The notes beneath the pieces were generated by a model, which had not been told where the DNA came from, ran no database searches, and saw only the letters and a list, made by a program, of their open reading frames with translations. Positions 51,068 to 62,743 of a DNA stretch of 64,000 nucleotides are shown piece after piece (positions within the stretch are counted from its first letter, which is position 1; every line of letters starts with the position of its first letter). The translations under genes and the position numbers were made by a program. This DNA comes from Neckera pumila (lineage: Eukaryota; Streptophyta; Bryopsida; Hypnales; Neckeraceae), in contig OZ018408.1 in NCBI GenBank assembly GCA_963969595.1, positions 19,837,823 to 19,901,822 of the forward strand. Reading direction: 5' to 3'.

Positions 51068-51663
51068 TCTAGCCATTTCCAGGAAATCCGGATTTATTTC
51101 AAGATGGAGGGAGTACTTCTTTTGGAAATTTTCTTTAAAAAGTTTAAATTGCAATTTGACAGGGTACCTTAGGTACCATATTTTTTTTAAATTTAATATT
51201 TTTTTCAAAAAGATATATTATATTTTTAAATGCACTACTAGTCCAGATTTGGTGACCCTCTTGAAGCCTTTTTTCTAAGGGGCTCCAAAGTCAAAAAATT
51301 AAATTTATTTGATTTATTTTGAATATTGTGCAAGGCAATTTAAAATTCATACAGAAAAACACATTCATCAAACAGTGTGCACATTCTTTTTAATAACAAT
51401 CCAGGCAATGAAGTATCACCAAGATCAACAATAGAGATAATCTCAAAAAGTTCACATGATAAGTTCTACACGTGAAGTCTCAAAATTTGATGTTTTGAAC
51501 TAAAGATGATAATTGTTAATCACTTTTGAAATAGGTGCATTCATTTTGTGCAAGGCAAATGCAAAATACATTAAAGTAATTTTTGAATAAAGATTTTGGA
51601 GAAAAATGCACATTATGCATTTTGTTAGAAACACCAGTCTTACATTCGATGGTTTAATGTTGT

Positions 51664-52268
51664 TTATCCCCTAAAGCTCTTAGGTATGGTTTTAGGGCAT
51701 TTTTCATTTTGGGGCAAGCCCTTCCTAATGCAATATTTATTGGATTTTTATGAAAATTTTACCGGAGGTGTACTTCACTGCTAAAATAAAGATGTGAAAA
51801 TTTTACAACAATCCAAATTGCAGTTAAAAGTTATGCCTCAAAGGACATTTTTCTTTGAAATAAAGATTGATTGGGGTAGCCATGATAGATAGGCCCATTT
51901 ACACTAATTTTTTTTGTATATACTCAATCTCAATAAGCTTCTTAATTCCAAAAGAACTCCAAAACTTGAAAGGCATATATATAGTTAAGCGCATGATTTT
52001 GACTTACAAGCCTACGAAATTGGGCTTTTTAATTAAGTTTTGAATATCGTCTGAAGGAAGAAAGCGCACCTGATTATTACAAAAAAATATATTCTTTAGC
52101 AGTGTCAATATTTAAAGAGGTTCAAAAAACCTTCCTACATATAATTTTTCAATAGTGAACCAATATGACATCTTGGAGTTATTTTTGTTGATTTGACATA
52201 CACCAAAATACTAATACTAATACTAATTGAAAACGTCAATCCTAGTCCTAGTGATCTAAGGGGTTTAT
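51664..52268 (-). mobile_element. Decayed family C element, copy C3 (inverted)
   Basis: The left end TTATCCCCTAAAGC and right end CTAAGGGGTTTATAA are degenerate. The block GATTGATTGGGGTAGCC, followed by TAGGCCCATTTACACTAA, corresponds to the reverse of the family C GGGCCTAATTTATATAACC region. Length about 605 bp. Confidence 0.55.
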
Positions 52269-52269
52269 A

Positions 52270-53323
52270 ACATCTTTCATTACTCATTAGTTGTTTTCCA
52301 ATCCCCATGATTAGAAGAAAGAAGAAATATCCTTCTCCTTCGATACTTGCAATTGATAGGGCATATGGGTAAAGATGTTAGCTACTAGAGCAAAGAAGTC
52401 TCATGATTTTTTTATAGAGGGTTCTTACTTGTAAGGACAACAAAAGGACCCCCTCACAAGGTATTCAAGATGTTATATTTTTGTCAAATGTGGTCTAATA
52501 AGACTTAATTGTGGTACAAAATATATCTTTCGCAACATTTATTGAGGTTTTTGTCAAAATGTTAAGCATCATAAATAATAATGTATTTATATTACAAATT
52601 TGAAAGAACATAAATAGACATTTTTCAAATCAATTTCAAAGCATTTCTTTGTTGTTTTGAATATGTAAATGAATGTGAAATGTTAAAAAAATAGTGTGGG
52701 TCAATTTAACGAGCCTAAAGTATAGAGACCCAAAATTGCCGCAAGTCCAATTGGCCCCTATTTTTGGGCTCAATTGTGTCCTCTTGCCTTCTAATGAAGT
52801 GAAAACTATAAGGGATTGGCATATTGACAACTTTAACTATGTGGAATTGGGGTTGAAACTTGAAAGGATTGGAATCGGGTTGAAAATCATAGGTTTATAA
52901 CTTCAAGGTGAAAATGCCTATGCTAATTGCAAAAGATTGATTAATTATTTCACAAAATAAAAGGATGCTTTTGGATTACCATTGCAACCTTGTAGGAAGT
53001 TCAAAGAACCAAATTAGAATCCAAATGGACAAGAATAGTACTCTTTTAGGACAACAATGGGCCAATATATACCTAAAGTTAGTTTGTTAGTTTGTTCTAT
53101 TTGTTTGTTAGTTTATTATGGTGAGATATCTTGGACCATGGGGCATCCAATTGCACACTTAGTACCATTGGAAAGCTCTCTTCGAGGAAGTTGGGGGGGA
53201 GGGAAGGGGGGGAGGGGGGGGGTGGGGGTGGGTGTGCTTTGTGGCATTCCAACTCACGGTAGAAGAGATATTGAATTTTTTTTTTAAATTGAAAATTAGA
53301 AAAACTGAAAATTAGAAAATTAT
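52270..53323. other. Intergenic DNA with a G-rich tract
   Basis: No gene is seen. At 53187-53235 an almost pure G tract with scattered A and T could form G-quadruplexes. It produces a Gly-rich or Pro-rich reading that is not a protein. Confidence 0.45.
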
Positions 53324-54310
53324 CACTAAAAGAAATATTGTTCCAGAGGAGACATGTCCTTATGATAGGATGTCCATTGTGACGGGTGATAGCAAAATAC
53401 ACCTGTCCTATTTTTCGTCACACATTCAATGCAGAAGTTGTTTTATGCCATAAGTATTGCAAAAATGATTGAATGAACATGAAACTCAGAGATAAGCTTC
53501 CTATAGCAATAGAAAATGTACTTTAATTTCTTCAAGTTTTTCAAAATTAATTCAACAAGTGAAATTGAATTTTGAATATATGTCACATATACAATTTTGG
53601 TGGTTTTAGTACTTTCAAGAACCTTTCTTGAAGAATTACAGTGTCAGATTTGATATGCTAGCTCTTCTAATAGAAATACACCTTCTCAAGAGAGGGATTT
53701 CCAAAAACATGTTGTACGTGTGATTTACATTGGCCTTAAGTGTGCTATATATAGGTTGAATTTATGTTGAATAAAAAATGTTTTTTTGGCCTTGGCTTTG
53801 ATCTTAATTTTCTTCTCTAAGTTGGCAACAATAGCCACTTTTAAGTTGAATTTAATTTTCTAATTCTTAAAAAAAAAATGTAGAAGTCTAAACTTCTTGC
53901 AAAAATTGCAATTTGTGTCTCAAAATAATATTTCAGGGTACACAGAAAGACTTAATAGTATTGGTGGAGGCCAATAGCGCCTTGAATATGCTAATGTAGA
54001 TTGCATTTATGGCAAATTATGTATTGCCATCTATCCTTGTCATCTAATGATGAACATCACGTGTTGTTAGAATAATAGATCTGAAATTCAATGGACTATT
54101 CAAATTTCATATTCCATGCCCCTGATTGTACGAAAGGTGACTTGTAGTACAAAAAGTACTAAAAGGCTGAAAAACAAAAAAGACAAATAGTATAAGTGTT
54201 TCCTGCAATCACCTTGACATGTTTTTTGTGACTCAAATAATTTTTTAGTCATAAAAGACATGTTTTAGTCATTAAAGACATGTCCCATTCAAGACAAAAT
54301 TCTATTAGTG
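53324..54310. mobile_element. Non-autonomous CACTA-like element N2
   Basis: The left end CACTAAAAGAAATATTGTTC and the right end, read inward CACTAATAGAATTTTGTC, both lead into GACATGTC motifs. GACATGT or ACATGTC recurs several times in both subterminal regions (about 53350, 54215, 54265, 54285), as expected for transposase-binding repeats. No matching 3 bp duplication is seen (TAT left, TCG right), so it is either old or one end is misplaced. No transposase. Confidence 0.6.
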
Positions 54311-54369
54311 TCGGTTTACTTTTATTTTATTATACTGTGGCAACGGCACAAGACACACTAGTTCTACCT

Positions 54370-54667
54370 TAAGGTATCCGTTTGCTCTAAAAGCACCCAT
54401 ACTGTAAAAGCAATCATGACAATAGGGGTACATTTTGGCTTCTTCAATGTACCAATAGTGTACATTTCAAGTGGTGGTCGCTTTTAGTGACCATTGCATT
54501 TCAACTTCAAAAATTTGTAACTAATTCCACAAAGGTCCAAAAAATATGAAACGACTTGGGTTAGATGTCAATTCCATTTTTCCTCCTATGAAAATGTTTC
54601 AAGGAGTTTAGCCTCCCCGAAAAGGCAGTCAGCTCTTCAATGGTCACTTTAAGAGCAGGCTAGCTTA
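54370..54667. mobile_element. MITE family E, copy E2
   Basis: The left end is TAAGGTATCCGTTTGCTC and the right end is GTCACTTTAAGAGCAGGCTAGCTTA, inverted to each other. The interior shares AGTGTACATTTCA, AAATT(T/C)GTAACTAATT, CACAAAGGTCCAAAAAAT and AAGGAGTTTAG with E3 at 62375. Confidence 0.7.
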
Positions 54668-54846
54668 TTTTGTGTAGCCCAGGATTGACACATGTATCAA
54701 CGATCTGTAAAAATCCAGAAAAACTACGGTGCGTACTGATCCTATGCCAGTGTGAAGTGTGAACAGAAGCTCGGACCAGAGGCCGACCTATCTGGTGCCG
54801 CGTTCCCCAGCGGTGGCAGAGCCCGACACCATAACGACAAACCCGT

Positions 54847-54864
54847 CCCCCCCCCCCCCCCCCC
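54847..54864 (+). repeat. Poly-C tract (18 C)
   Basis: An uninterrupted run of 18 C in a GC-richer block that continues to about 55550. A long frame from 55034 crosses repeats and an inverted repeat and is not supported as a gene. Confidence 0.85.
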
Positions 54865-55400
54865 AATCCCAATTGCCCGTTTCAGTTCACTCCAGGCATT
54901 CCAGGCAACCCCTGCGACGCAGATTCTTTTTTTTTTTCGCTTTTTTTCTTCAGCAGAGCCTCCTCACATTCTTCACATTCTCCTCAAACCCTCATTCTCT
55001 CGCTTAAGTTAAAATCTGGCATCGTCTCCGGACATGGGAGCTAACTTAGTTATTATTCCATGTGGCCACCTTAATTCAAGCACAGCCTCACTCCCACTGC
55101 TTATCGTATCTGCCTGCGACGTCCCTCACTGGGCAGCACAGTTCCTCACGTCCGCCCTAGGAGTGTGCGACTGTGCGGGACAGTTTTGGAGCTCCTCCGG
55201 CGGATTCCTGCTTCCGTTAAGCACTGGGCAGCCGGCTTGCCTTACGAAGTTTGACCGATTCCACAGCAGAATCGCCCACATTACACTGCGTGGCACTGCT
55301 TACAGTGCTTGGCACTGTGAGATTGATCTCCCACTGTTTTGGCACTGTGAGATTAACCTCCCACCGTTCTGGCACGATTTCTGCCAAGTGCTTAACGCAG

Positions 55401-55522
55401 CGGGAGCCCTCCCCCCTCAGGCCTCCCGCAATGTGAGGGCCCAGCCTTCAGGCTCAGGCTCTGCCCTCCCCTTCAGGCCAGGGCCCTCACATCGTGGGAG
55501 GCCTTCGGGGGGAGGCCTCCCA
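55401..55522. other. GC-rich long hairpin (42 bp arms, 38 bp loop)
   Basis: The left arm 55401-55442 and the right arm 55481-55522 are inverted copies with about six mismatches in 42 bp. Their cores are CTCAGGCCTCCCGCAATGTG and CACATCGTGGGAGGCC, and the stem closes on GGGCCC. The predicted stem-loop would be very stable. Nature unknown: a miRNA-like precursor, a transposon end or a simple palindromic repeat. Just upstream, GGCACTGTGAGATT(G/A)A is repeated in tandem (55308-55365). Confidence 0.65.
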
Positions 55523-55549
55523 CTATACATGAAAATGGTCCGGTGATTT

Positions 55550-57930
55550 CCTAATGGTCACCGGTTGCATCCTCCCAAGCACAAGAAAGGGCCAATTTAT
55601 TTCTTGCAATATCCATTTCTCAATGACTGATTTCTTCCAAATTGAAATTGACATCGGCTAAATTGCTAGATTCTTGTAATGTAATGAAAAAACAATTCCA
55701 AACTAAAAGTACTATTCAATATTGCAAGAATTGAACTTGGCATAGTCCTTCACTATTTGAAGGCTAAGGATCCTCCCAACTCATCCAAGATGGAGTTGAG
55801 AATTGTAATGAAAAGTTTGCTTAATATCAAAAGAAAAAAGAAAGAGGATTCATTATTTGAAAACGACAAATTTTACTCATAATTTAAAAAATTATAATTT
55901 AGTTAAGGCTATAATTGTATCACTAGAATCAATGAAGAATATTGTATGTGTAGGTCCAACCAAAGAATTGAAAAAGCAAAGTCTCCATCTTATCCACTCA
56001 AATTTTTGCCAAGAGAAATATAATTTAATTTGTGCCTCTTCATTTGTATTTCAAGGGGCTAGAGATTCCAGTTGAATTTCTAAGCAAGGATTTTTACAAG
56101 AGCTCGAACAAATTGTTGCCACGTGAATTGAATGCATTTCAGAAGTCGCAAATGAAAGCCATGGAATTGCACTGGCATTTTCAATGTGCATTTTATCCTA
56201 CTACCCAATTCCTTAAAACCGCCCAAGTTGTTGACCACCCTAGTTCGATACCTTAGTCCACAAGGTTGATATCTAGGTATGACCCTCACCTTGCTTAGGT
56301 ATTAGCCAATGAATATTATCCCATGATAGCTAAAATCAGCCAAGTGTTGACAGGAGGCAGGTAAAATATTCCTCCAAATGTTTGGGGGCACTAGTTCATT
56401 TCCGACACTACCAATTTCCTGCATCCTTTGTTTTCAAAATGCAACTCACTTTTTTTCCCACTACAAGCGGCTAACTTTGAACTCCACGCCGCTTTTCCTG
56501 ATCATTGGTCTGCCAGGCAGGTTATCCGTATTCTGGCCCTACTTTTAAGTTGACTACCACACCGGAACCACAATCCAAGTTACTCAAGGATCAAGGAATT
56601 CAAAGTGGGAAACAACACCTCTCTTTGAGGTCCCACGTCCTAACACCAATTACAGGACAGTGCGTTTCTGATAAAGTTCTAGATTCTCATCAAAGTTAAA
56701 ATTAGTACATATCTTCTCGGGGAGGAGGCTCGAGCTGTACCACCTACTGGCAGACCATTGAGACCAAATTGCTTTGCTATTGTTATATTGAAAAGCAAAG
56801 AAGAATCTCATGTTTCAGTGTGCGAGAGTTCACCTCAGTGTATGAAGAGAGGCTAAAGAGGGGCATGTTGAGGCCACTGGCAAGATTGGGGAGGTTAGCT
56901 CCACTAGGAAAGTTTGAGGGAAGTTTGAGGGAAGTTGGGACCATTTTTCACTATGGTCTCATAGTGGATTCCTTGCGGAGAATTTGTATGCAATTCAATG
57001 TGAACAACAACATTTGTCATCGGTAAACTTCACAGCTCTTAAGTAGGTCTTCAGGTAAACGTCTATGAACAAGGTGAGATGAATTGAAGAAGAAATCCAG
57101 TACGCGACCCCTGTGTGTTCACTATGTTAGCCCCAGGCCAGGGCAAAACGCTTTGTATGATTAGCTAGCCCCTTACAAAGATGAGAATTTGGATTAAAAG
57201 CCTTTAGCTCGAGGCAAAAGGATTATCAGCCTCATTAGACCCTCCGCAGTTTAGCCCCAGGGCCGGGCAAAATGAAATGGATCCTCCCAGTGGGCGTGCA
57301 TACGGCAACACATACATTCCGCTACATTTGCTTCGTGAGTCGCAAAAACGAAACGACAAGGCCAGTGTACCCTCAGTGTAATGATAAATTTGTAGTGATT
57401 ACTATTATTGATCGGAATATACATGTGGCAAGAATCCAATATTATCCAGTGTCCACTCTCGGCGAAGAGCTAGTGATAAAGCTTGGAGAACTTGCTACTG
57501 GCATGGATTCGAGTAGTATCGGTGCATGTACGTATCTAAAGAATAGAGAGTACTAACTAGGAATGGGTTACAAAACCCGCACCGTTCAGTTCTAGCTAGG
57601 AACTCCTTAATTAATTTAACGATGAAGTCATACTGAGCTTGTATTCAAACATATATACGTACAAAATTCTGTGAACTCGAAGGATTGTCAAACAAAAGAT
57701 CGAGTAAGTACGTTTCGACTCAAGAAGGATTCCGAAATCTCGTTCAAGAGTCTAGATCATTCTACATTCTACATGATATAGGAGTTACATTGGAGCTGGA
57801 GGTGCTCAACGCAACGAATCAAAGAAGTGGTATCGAAGTTAATGGCTAGCTAGGGTTTTTTTGCTGCCCTTGCAAAAGCATTGCAAAATCTATTGAAATC
57901 TCAGCATTCAGTACTCGTGAAGCAACTGGC
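55550..57930. other. 2.4 kb with no recognised gene
   Basis: Short frames occur on both strands. TTTAGCCCCAGG(C/G)C(A/C)GGGCAAAA occurs twice (near 57127 and 57251) as a local direct repeat. No domain or splice series was recognised; part of it may be 3' UTR of the adjacent minus-strand AP2/ERF gene. Confidence 0.4.
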
Positions 57931-57934
57931 TGGT

Positions 57935-59094
57935 TCACCACAATCTTGGTTCGTCGTCGTCGTCGTCGTCCTCATCATCGCTGTCGTCGTCGTTGTCATC
58001 GTTCGGCGGAGGCGGCATCATCATGCCCCGAGCCATCTCATTGACCTGATTGTAAGGGAGATCGTCATCGAAGTTCCGCCAGCTCTGGTTATCGGACGGA
58101 TTCACCGGCGCTGCGTACTGACTGGAGGCGGGGCCGCTGCTGCTGGTGCTCCCGCCAGTGTACGTGATATCTTCGAGCTCGTCGTCGTCGCTATCGTCCG
58201 ACATCTCGAAGTTGCTATAGGAGAACGAGCGGCCGCCGGCTTCGGCCGCCGCGCACGCCGCCGCGGCTTGGATTTCGCGCGTGCTGTACTGGCCGGGCGT
58301 GCCCGGTGGCAGACGGTAAGAGTGGTTTGGGAAATTCAGGTTATTGCTCGAGCCGCGGACGCACAGCAGCGCGGCGTCGTATGCGTGAGCCTGCAGTGGT
58401 GAAACAGAGTCGTCACGATATATCAGTCGGTCACATTCGTCAAGTGTAATGGCGTGATTCAAGTGCGCAATTGCTCTGAAATCCTGGACAGCTACTGATT
58501 TCAAGGTTTCAATCAAGCGACTAAACTGCAACTGCGAAAATTTCACTGAGGCGTCACGATCATTCGGTCGCATTCGTCAAGTGTAATGGCGTGATTCAAG
58601 TGCGCAATTGCTCTGAAATCCTGGACTGCTACTGATTTCAAGGTTTCAATCAAGCGACTAAACTGCAACTGCGAAAATTTCACTGAGGCGTCACGATCAT
58701 TCGGTCGCATTCGTCAAGTGTAATGGCATGATTCAAGTGCGTAATTGCTCTGAATACTTGAACTGCTAGTACTGGTTCAAACGCCTAGGCTGCAACAGCG
58801 AAATTTTCATTCAATTAATTCAGTTCTCTCACTCTGGCTCTCGCATGATTCTAGTCCATTCAAGTATGGATTTGGATTCAGTAACAGAGTGTAGTAGATT
58901 TATTTTGTGGAATGAGCAAGCTAGTGCGTGTTCGGTGGATTTCAGCGTACCGCTTCTTCCGCAGATCGGAATGAGCCCAGCCAAATGCGATTCGATCGCG
59001 AGTCTCGTCGCTGCGGCTCGCGGATCTCCGACACCCATTTCCCCCATCGCCTCATGCGGACGCCGCGGTACCTTGATGAGCCGCTGCCAGACAT
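57935..59094 (-). CDS. AP2/ERF transcription factor, DREB-like, with an intron inside the AP2 domain
   Basis: Exon 1 is 59094-58951 and exon 2 is 58390-57935, joined by a 560 bp GT-AG phase-0 intron (GAAGCG|GTACGC, CACTGCAG|GCTCAC), giving 199 residues. The AP2 domain spans residues 8-69: [27 protein letters not shown], then [18 protein letters not shown] and NLNFP. The WVSEIREP form is DREB-like rather than ERF (WAAEIRD). Six residues (RDSRSN) appear inserted before RIWLG. The tail has a Ser/Thr/Gly segment, MMMPPPPN and a run of Asp/Glu (about residues 180-195) that may act as an acidic activation region. The start at the Met of [11 protein letters not shown] is preferred; an in-frame Met 29 codons upstream would add a basic extension. 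Family role: nuclear binding to DRE/GCC-type promoter elements. An intron in this domain is unusual, since most plant ERF/DREB genes lack one there. Confidence 0.88.
58412..58812 (+). repeat. 137 bp tandem repeat, about three copies, within the AP2/ERF intron
   Basis: Units are marked by GTC(A/G)CATTCGTCAAGTGTAA at 58430, 58567 and 58704, exactly 137 bp apart. The first two are nearly identical; the third is diverged in its second half. The array fills most of the intron. Because of it, exon 2 of the gene appears to extend upstream in frame, which is an artefact. Confidence 0.9.
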
Positions 59095-60382
59095 GATGAT
59101 CGCTACCGATCGATACAAACCCCTTCCAACTCGCGGGAACAGGCCCGAGGCGATCGATCTGGCCACAGCCCGAATGCCCAAATCTGCAATCAGAAACCGT
59201 GATTTTGGTTAGAATGGCAAAATTTCAGGAAATTGGCTCTTTCACGATCCTTGTTTCTGGAGCAATGACCACTTGAATGTCGCAATTCTGGTTCTCTGGA
59301 AGAGAGGGACTCGCCATTTCGACGAATATGACCAGAAAATCATGCACACGCGCGTGCTCGATCAAGAACTTGCAAAAAATAAGTTGACTAGAAACAGTGT
59401 CACAGCTGCCTTGCTTACCCAGTGAATTAACCTCTCTCCGAAATCCATCACCCTGACTCCCTACTCAAAGCGACTGATAAAATCGCTCATTGTTGATTCT
59501 GCAATCAATTTCACATTTTCACTCTAGCGAAGTAAAACGCGAACAAAAAAAATACTAGCTCTGTAACGACTCAGTCATGACCACGACGACAACCGACATA
59601 CACCGACTGGCTAGCTTTGCGAAACCAAATGTAGCTCCTTGACCTCATGAGTACGAGTTCAGGTGGCAGCTAGGAGCTCGACTGCTCCTGAAGCACCAGT
59701 CTAGTTAGGTGGATGATATTTTTGCAGTGGGCTTCCTGGTATGATAACAATTGTAAATACCTGTGCAGCACTGGACAGCAGTCTTCGTCGTTTGGACACC
59801 AACCGAGGGTTGCTGAAAACGTGATGAAAACACTGATCGGTCAGCCAGCTTGAAATGCGCCCATGAATCGTCTTGGACAGTAAGGGCAGGTGCATGGATA
59901 AGTAAACTAGCGGTAAGGCCCTTCTTTAAATACCCTTCGGGCAACCGCACCGCATCACGACACCCACTCAGTGCAGTCACTAGCTTTTGCACTGCAGGGC
60001 CAGCTGGGTCCCGCTTTTAGGCATTCCTGACTTCACATCTCTGAATTCACCGCGTCTCTTAAGTGAAACTTCGAGAAGGAGCGCCCAAACGCGCTACTTT
60101 TGCCTTGGGAATCGTGATCTAGGAGGTGCCTATATGTGAGGTCTGGAATGAACACTGTTTATACAGGTTCGATTCGCCATTGGTAGTGTGTGGGATTGGG
60201 CGTCTGAAGCTTACGTAGGAGTGGATCATAACGGCTAAACATAGTACTAGCTGCCACCTCTGCATAAAGTTGTCAACGCTGCATCAAGGGATGTAGAATA
60301 ATGTAGCGTCTGTGGATCAACAGAGCTGTCATTTTCGGGGAATTTAGTTTTGCGGCTGAGCTGGATTAGGAAAAAATGAAAG
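59095..60382. other. Upstream region of the AP2/ERF gene, no other gene recognised
   Basis: GC-richer near the start codon, then mixed sequence. Presumably holds the 5' UTR and promoter of the minus-strand AP2/ERF gene. No confident core element was placed. Confidence 0.4.
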
Positions 60383-60566
60383 GCGCAATGGTCCTCTCCA
60401 TGCTGGGAATGTATTACGTATTCTAGCATGCTACCTGGGAGGGACTTATCAGTTAATTCAAAATTAGGGTTGGCTTAGGAGCCAGATAAGACAATTTTGT
60501 TCACCGTAAAGGTCCCCTTTTCAAGGATGCAAATGGGACCAGTTACGTGGTAAACAATGTTACGTG
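60383..60566 (+). repeat. Dispersed repeat F, copy 2
   Basis: Matches 5712-5903 in the same orientation, with shared blocks CAATGGTCCTC, GACTTATCAGTTAATTCAA, ACAATTTTGTTCA and ACAATGTTACG. Confidence 0.65.
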
Positions 60567-60569
60567 GTT

Positions 60570-62370
60570 GGATCAGTTGCTGTGCACCGATCTGTCTGCA
60601 TATGTGGCTGGGATGAAGGGAAGAGAGCGTGCATTTCATGATCGTATTAGATAAACTAATTGCCTAGCCCAAAGCCCAAAATTGTGACACTCAAGTGCAC
60701 GGAGCTTAAAATATGTGACAGGTATAGATTCAAATGCCAGTCTCTTGAATTAGTCTCCATTTTAACTAATACGAAGAAGGGATATTAATAGTCATTGCAT
60801 GTACTTAGATGATCGTGGGATTGAATGTTAATACTTCTGAAGCGCAAGTTTAATATTCCAAGTTTAGTAACACTGACAGCAGGTTTTGTGAACAGAAATT
60901 ATACTATACTTCCATCGAGTAGTAAGCTGGCCACCGAATTTACCCCAAGTCAATGGACACTCAGAATTTCGGTTCCGAATGTGAGTTCATCCGAGATCAG
61001 TCGGTGCAAAGACCCGATGTTTCTATGGCTGGGATTAGTTGCATGTTTATTATGTGCATGCCCTTTTGGAATGCAGGTTCTCTCGCCTCTGCAGCACTTG
61101 ACGCAAACTTTTATATAACGCATTGGCGGGAACCGGGCATGCAGCCGTACATAAGATACACCAAATTGAATACGCGACATCCAGACTGAGGGTCGACCAC
61201 CGAACTGACGCAAGTCAATGGCGAATCCGATTCATTCCCCATTCTTTTCAACCCCCACCGAATTCTCCATCATCACAGTGGCTGTGCATTTCTGTCGGTC
61301 TGCTGGGCAGTTGCGGCAGCCAAAGCGAAAGCAGGCCTTCCGTGAAGAGCATGTAAAACGGCACCTGCGAAAAAGGAGCCTTGCATTGAACTGGTTCCAT
61401 TTCGGTCCCACATCCTGTAACAGAAAAGGATTTATTGGCGATAACGAGTTCGGTGACCAATCCCAGCCATAGAATGCTCCCGTGCAGCTGCAGCTGGCAG
61501 TCTGCTGGGCGTCCTCGGAGAATGATATTATTCCTTGGCTTTTGACCATGAATGGAAACTTCTATATTTGGTTTTATTCCGAGAATTTGAAGATATTTTC
61601 TTTTTATTCTGGCTTATTAGGCTGCGAATGCAACCGGACTGAAATTAACTTGGCACTTGGCAGAATATATCATCCCCGCTCGGTCACTCTCCGCAAGCAC
61701 ATAGCATGTGCCTTCATTTGGGGGATTCCGGCGCTAGTGAAGTATCAGCAACACCAGACAGTTTCATTGGAACAAATTAGTATCTAGGAATCGAGCAGAT
61801 TTGAACAAATGCTTGGCTCAAGTTGCAGCTGGACTTGCTGTTCAGTTGTCGTCTGCACTCAATTCCATCACAAAGAAAAGGTGTCAGGATCTCAATCTGC
61901 GTGGCTTGGTATTGCGTTTACTCATTTAATGTTTTTAGTTGTTTTACTTAATCGATAGTTTTCAGCACGAGAGGGGTTTCAGCCTGCCTGACTTTCGTTG
62001 CAGTGTTCGTACGTACGTAAGCAGATTCAAAAAGCTAAACTACTGCAAACTTTCACACTTTCGTAGAGCCCACTTTCTGGTCCAGAGGAAGAGAAGGAGT
62101 AGGATTCGCCGGGTTGCCTGGGGACGAAATTCTTTTCAAGTTGTTTTTATCATTTTTCATTTTTCTTTGGGAAGATTGTCTGTGCATCGTAGTCACCGTA
62201 CTGAGACAGCTCTGAATGGCATGTGCAATCTTCAGGTAAGGAAAGGGATCTTATTCGAATATTCCACCTTCAAGGCGTTTTGGACATGAGGTGGGCACAC
62301 TCAAAATCGCACCCTGCCACTGTGCCACCCAAAAGGCCCGAAAACAGCGGTCATCGTCACTCTGTGTAAC
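60570..62370. other. 1.8 kb without a supported gene
   Basis: Several 60-115 residue frames overlap on both strands, but none shows a recognisable domain or a consistent splice pattern. Confidence 0.4.
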
Positions 62371-62374
62371 AGTG

Positions 62375-62743
62375 TAAGGTAGTCTGCTCCATGCTCTAAA
62401 AGCGATCATGACACACGGGTACACTTTGCTTTCTTCAATGTACTGATAGTGTACATTTCAGGAGATGGTCACTTTCAGTAACCACTTCGTTTCAAACCTT
62501 CAACTTCAAAAATTCGTAACTAATTTCACAAAGGTCCAAAAAATTTGAAACAACTTAAATAAGAATAGTAGTTGGTAACACCTACAATACTTCTCTCTTT
62601 TCAAAGAGGCATCCTAAAAAGCCAATTCAATGGCAATTCCATTTTTCTTCTTATGAAAATATACTGAAAATTGTTTCAAGGAGTTTAGTTTCCCTGAAAA
62701 AGTAATCAACTCTTAAATGGTACCTTTAGGAGCATCTACCTTA
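62375..62743. mobile_element. MITE family E, copy E3
   Basis: The left end TAAGGTAGTCTGCTCC and right end GGAGCATCTACCTTA are inverted copies. The interior matches E2, with an extra AATAGTAGTTGGTAACACC segment of about 70 bp. Confidence 0.75.

Larger units (their letters stand above)
49336..51113. mobile_element. Stowaway-like element carrying nested elements
   Basis: The left end CTCTCTTTGTTTCAAAATAA is matched by the right end read inward, CTCCCTCCATCTTGAAATAA; both continue with ATCCGG(G)ATTTCC. TA flanks both ends (49334-49335 and 51114-51115), as for Stowaway/mariner elements. TTAA element B5 (50139-51067) sits inside, 46 bp from the right end. Without B5 it is about 850 bp, long for a MITE, and it holds another hairpin near 49372-49648. 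Confidence 0.7.

Noticed and set aside
53097..53402. Pro-rich frame opposite the G-rich tract
   Set aside because: It is a translation of the low-complexity G tract with no other support.
55034..55546. 170-codon plus-strand frame as a gene
   Set aside because: It crosses a tandem GGCACTGTGAGATT repeat and both arms of a GC-rich hairpin, has no recognisable domain, and its openness follows from GC-rich composition.
58391..58573. Upstream extension of AP2/ERF exon 2 into the repeat
   Set aside because: The intron acceptor at 58391 joins the two halves of the AP2 domain exactly. The extension is intronic tandem repeat.
60800..62300. A further gene from overlapping 70-115 codon frames
   Set aside because: Frames overlap on both strands, show no domain and no consistent splice series.
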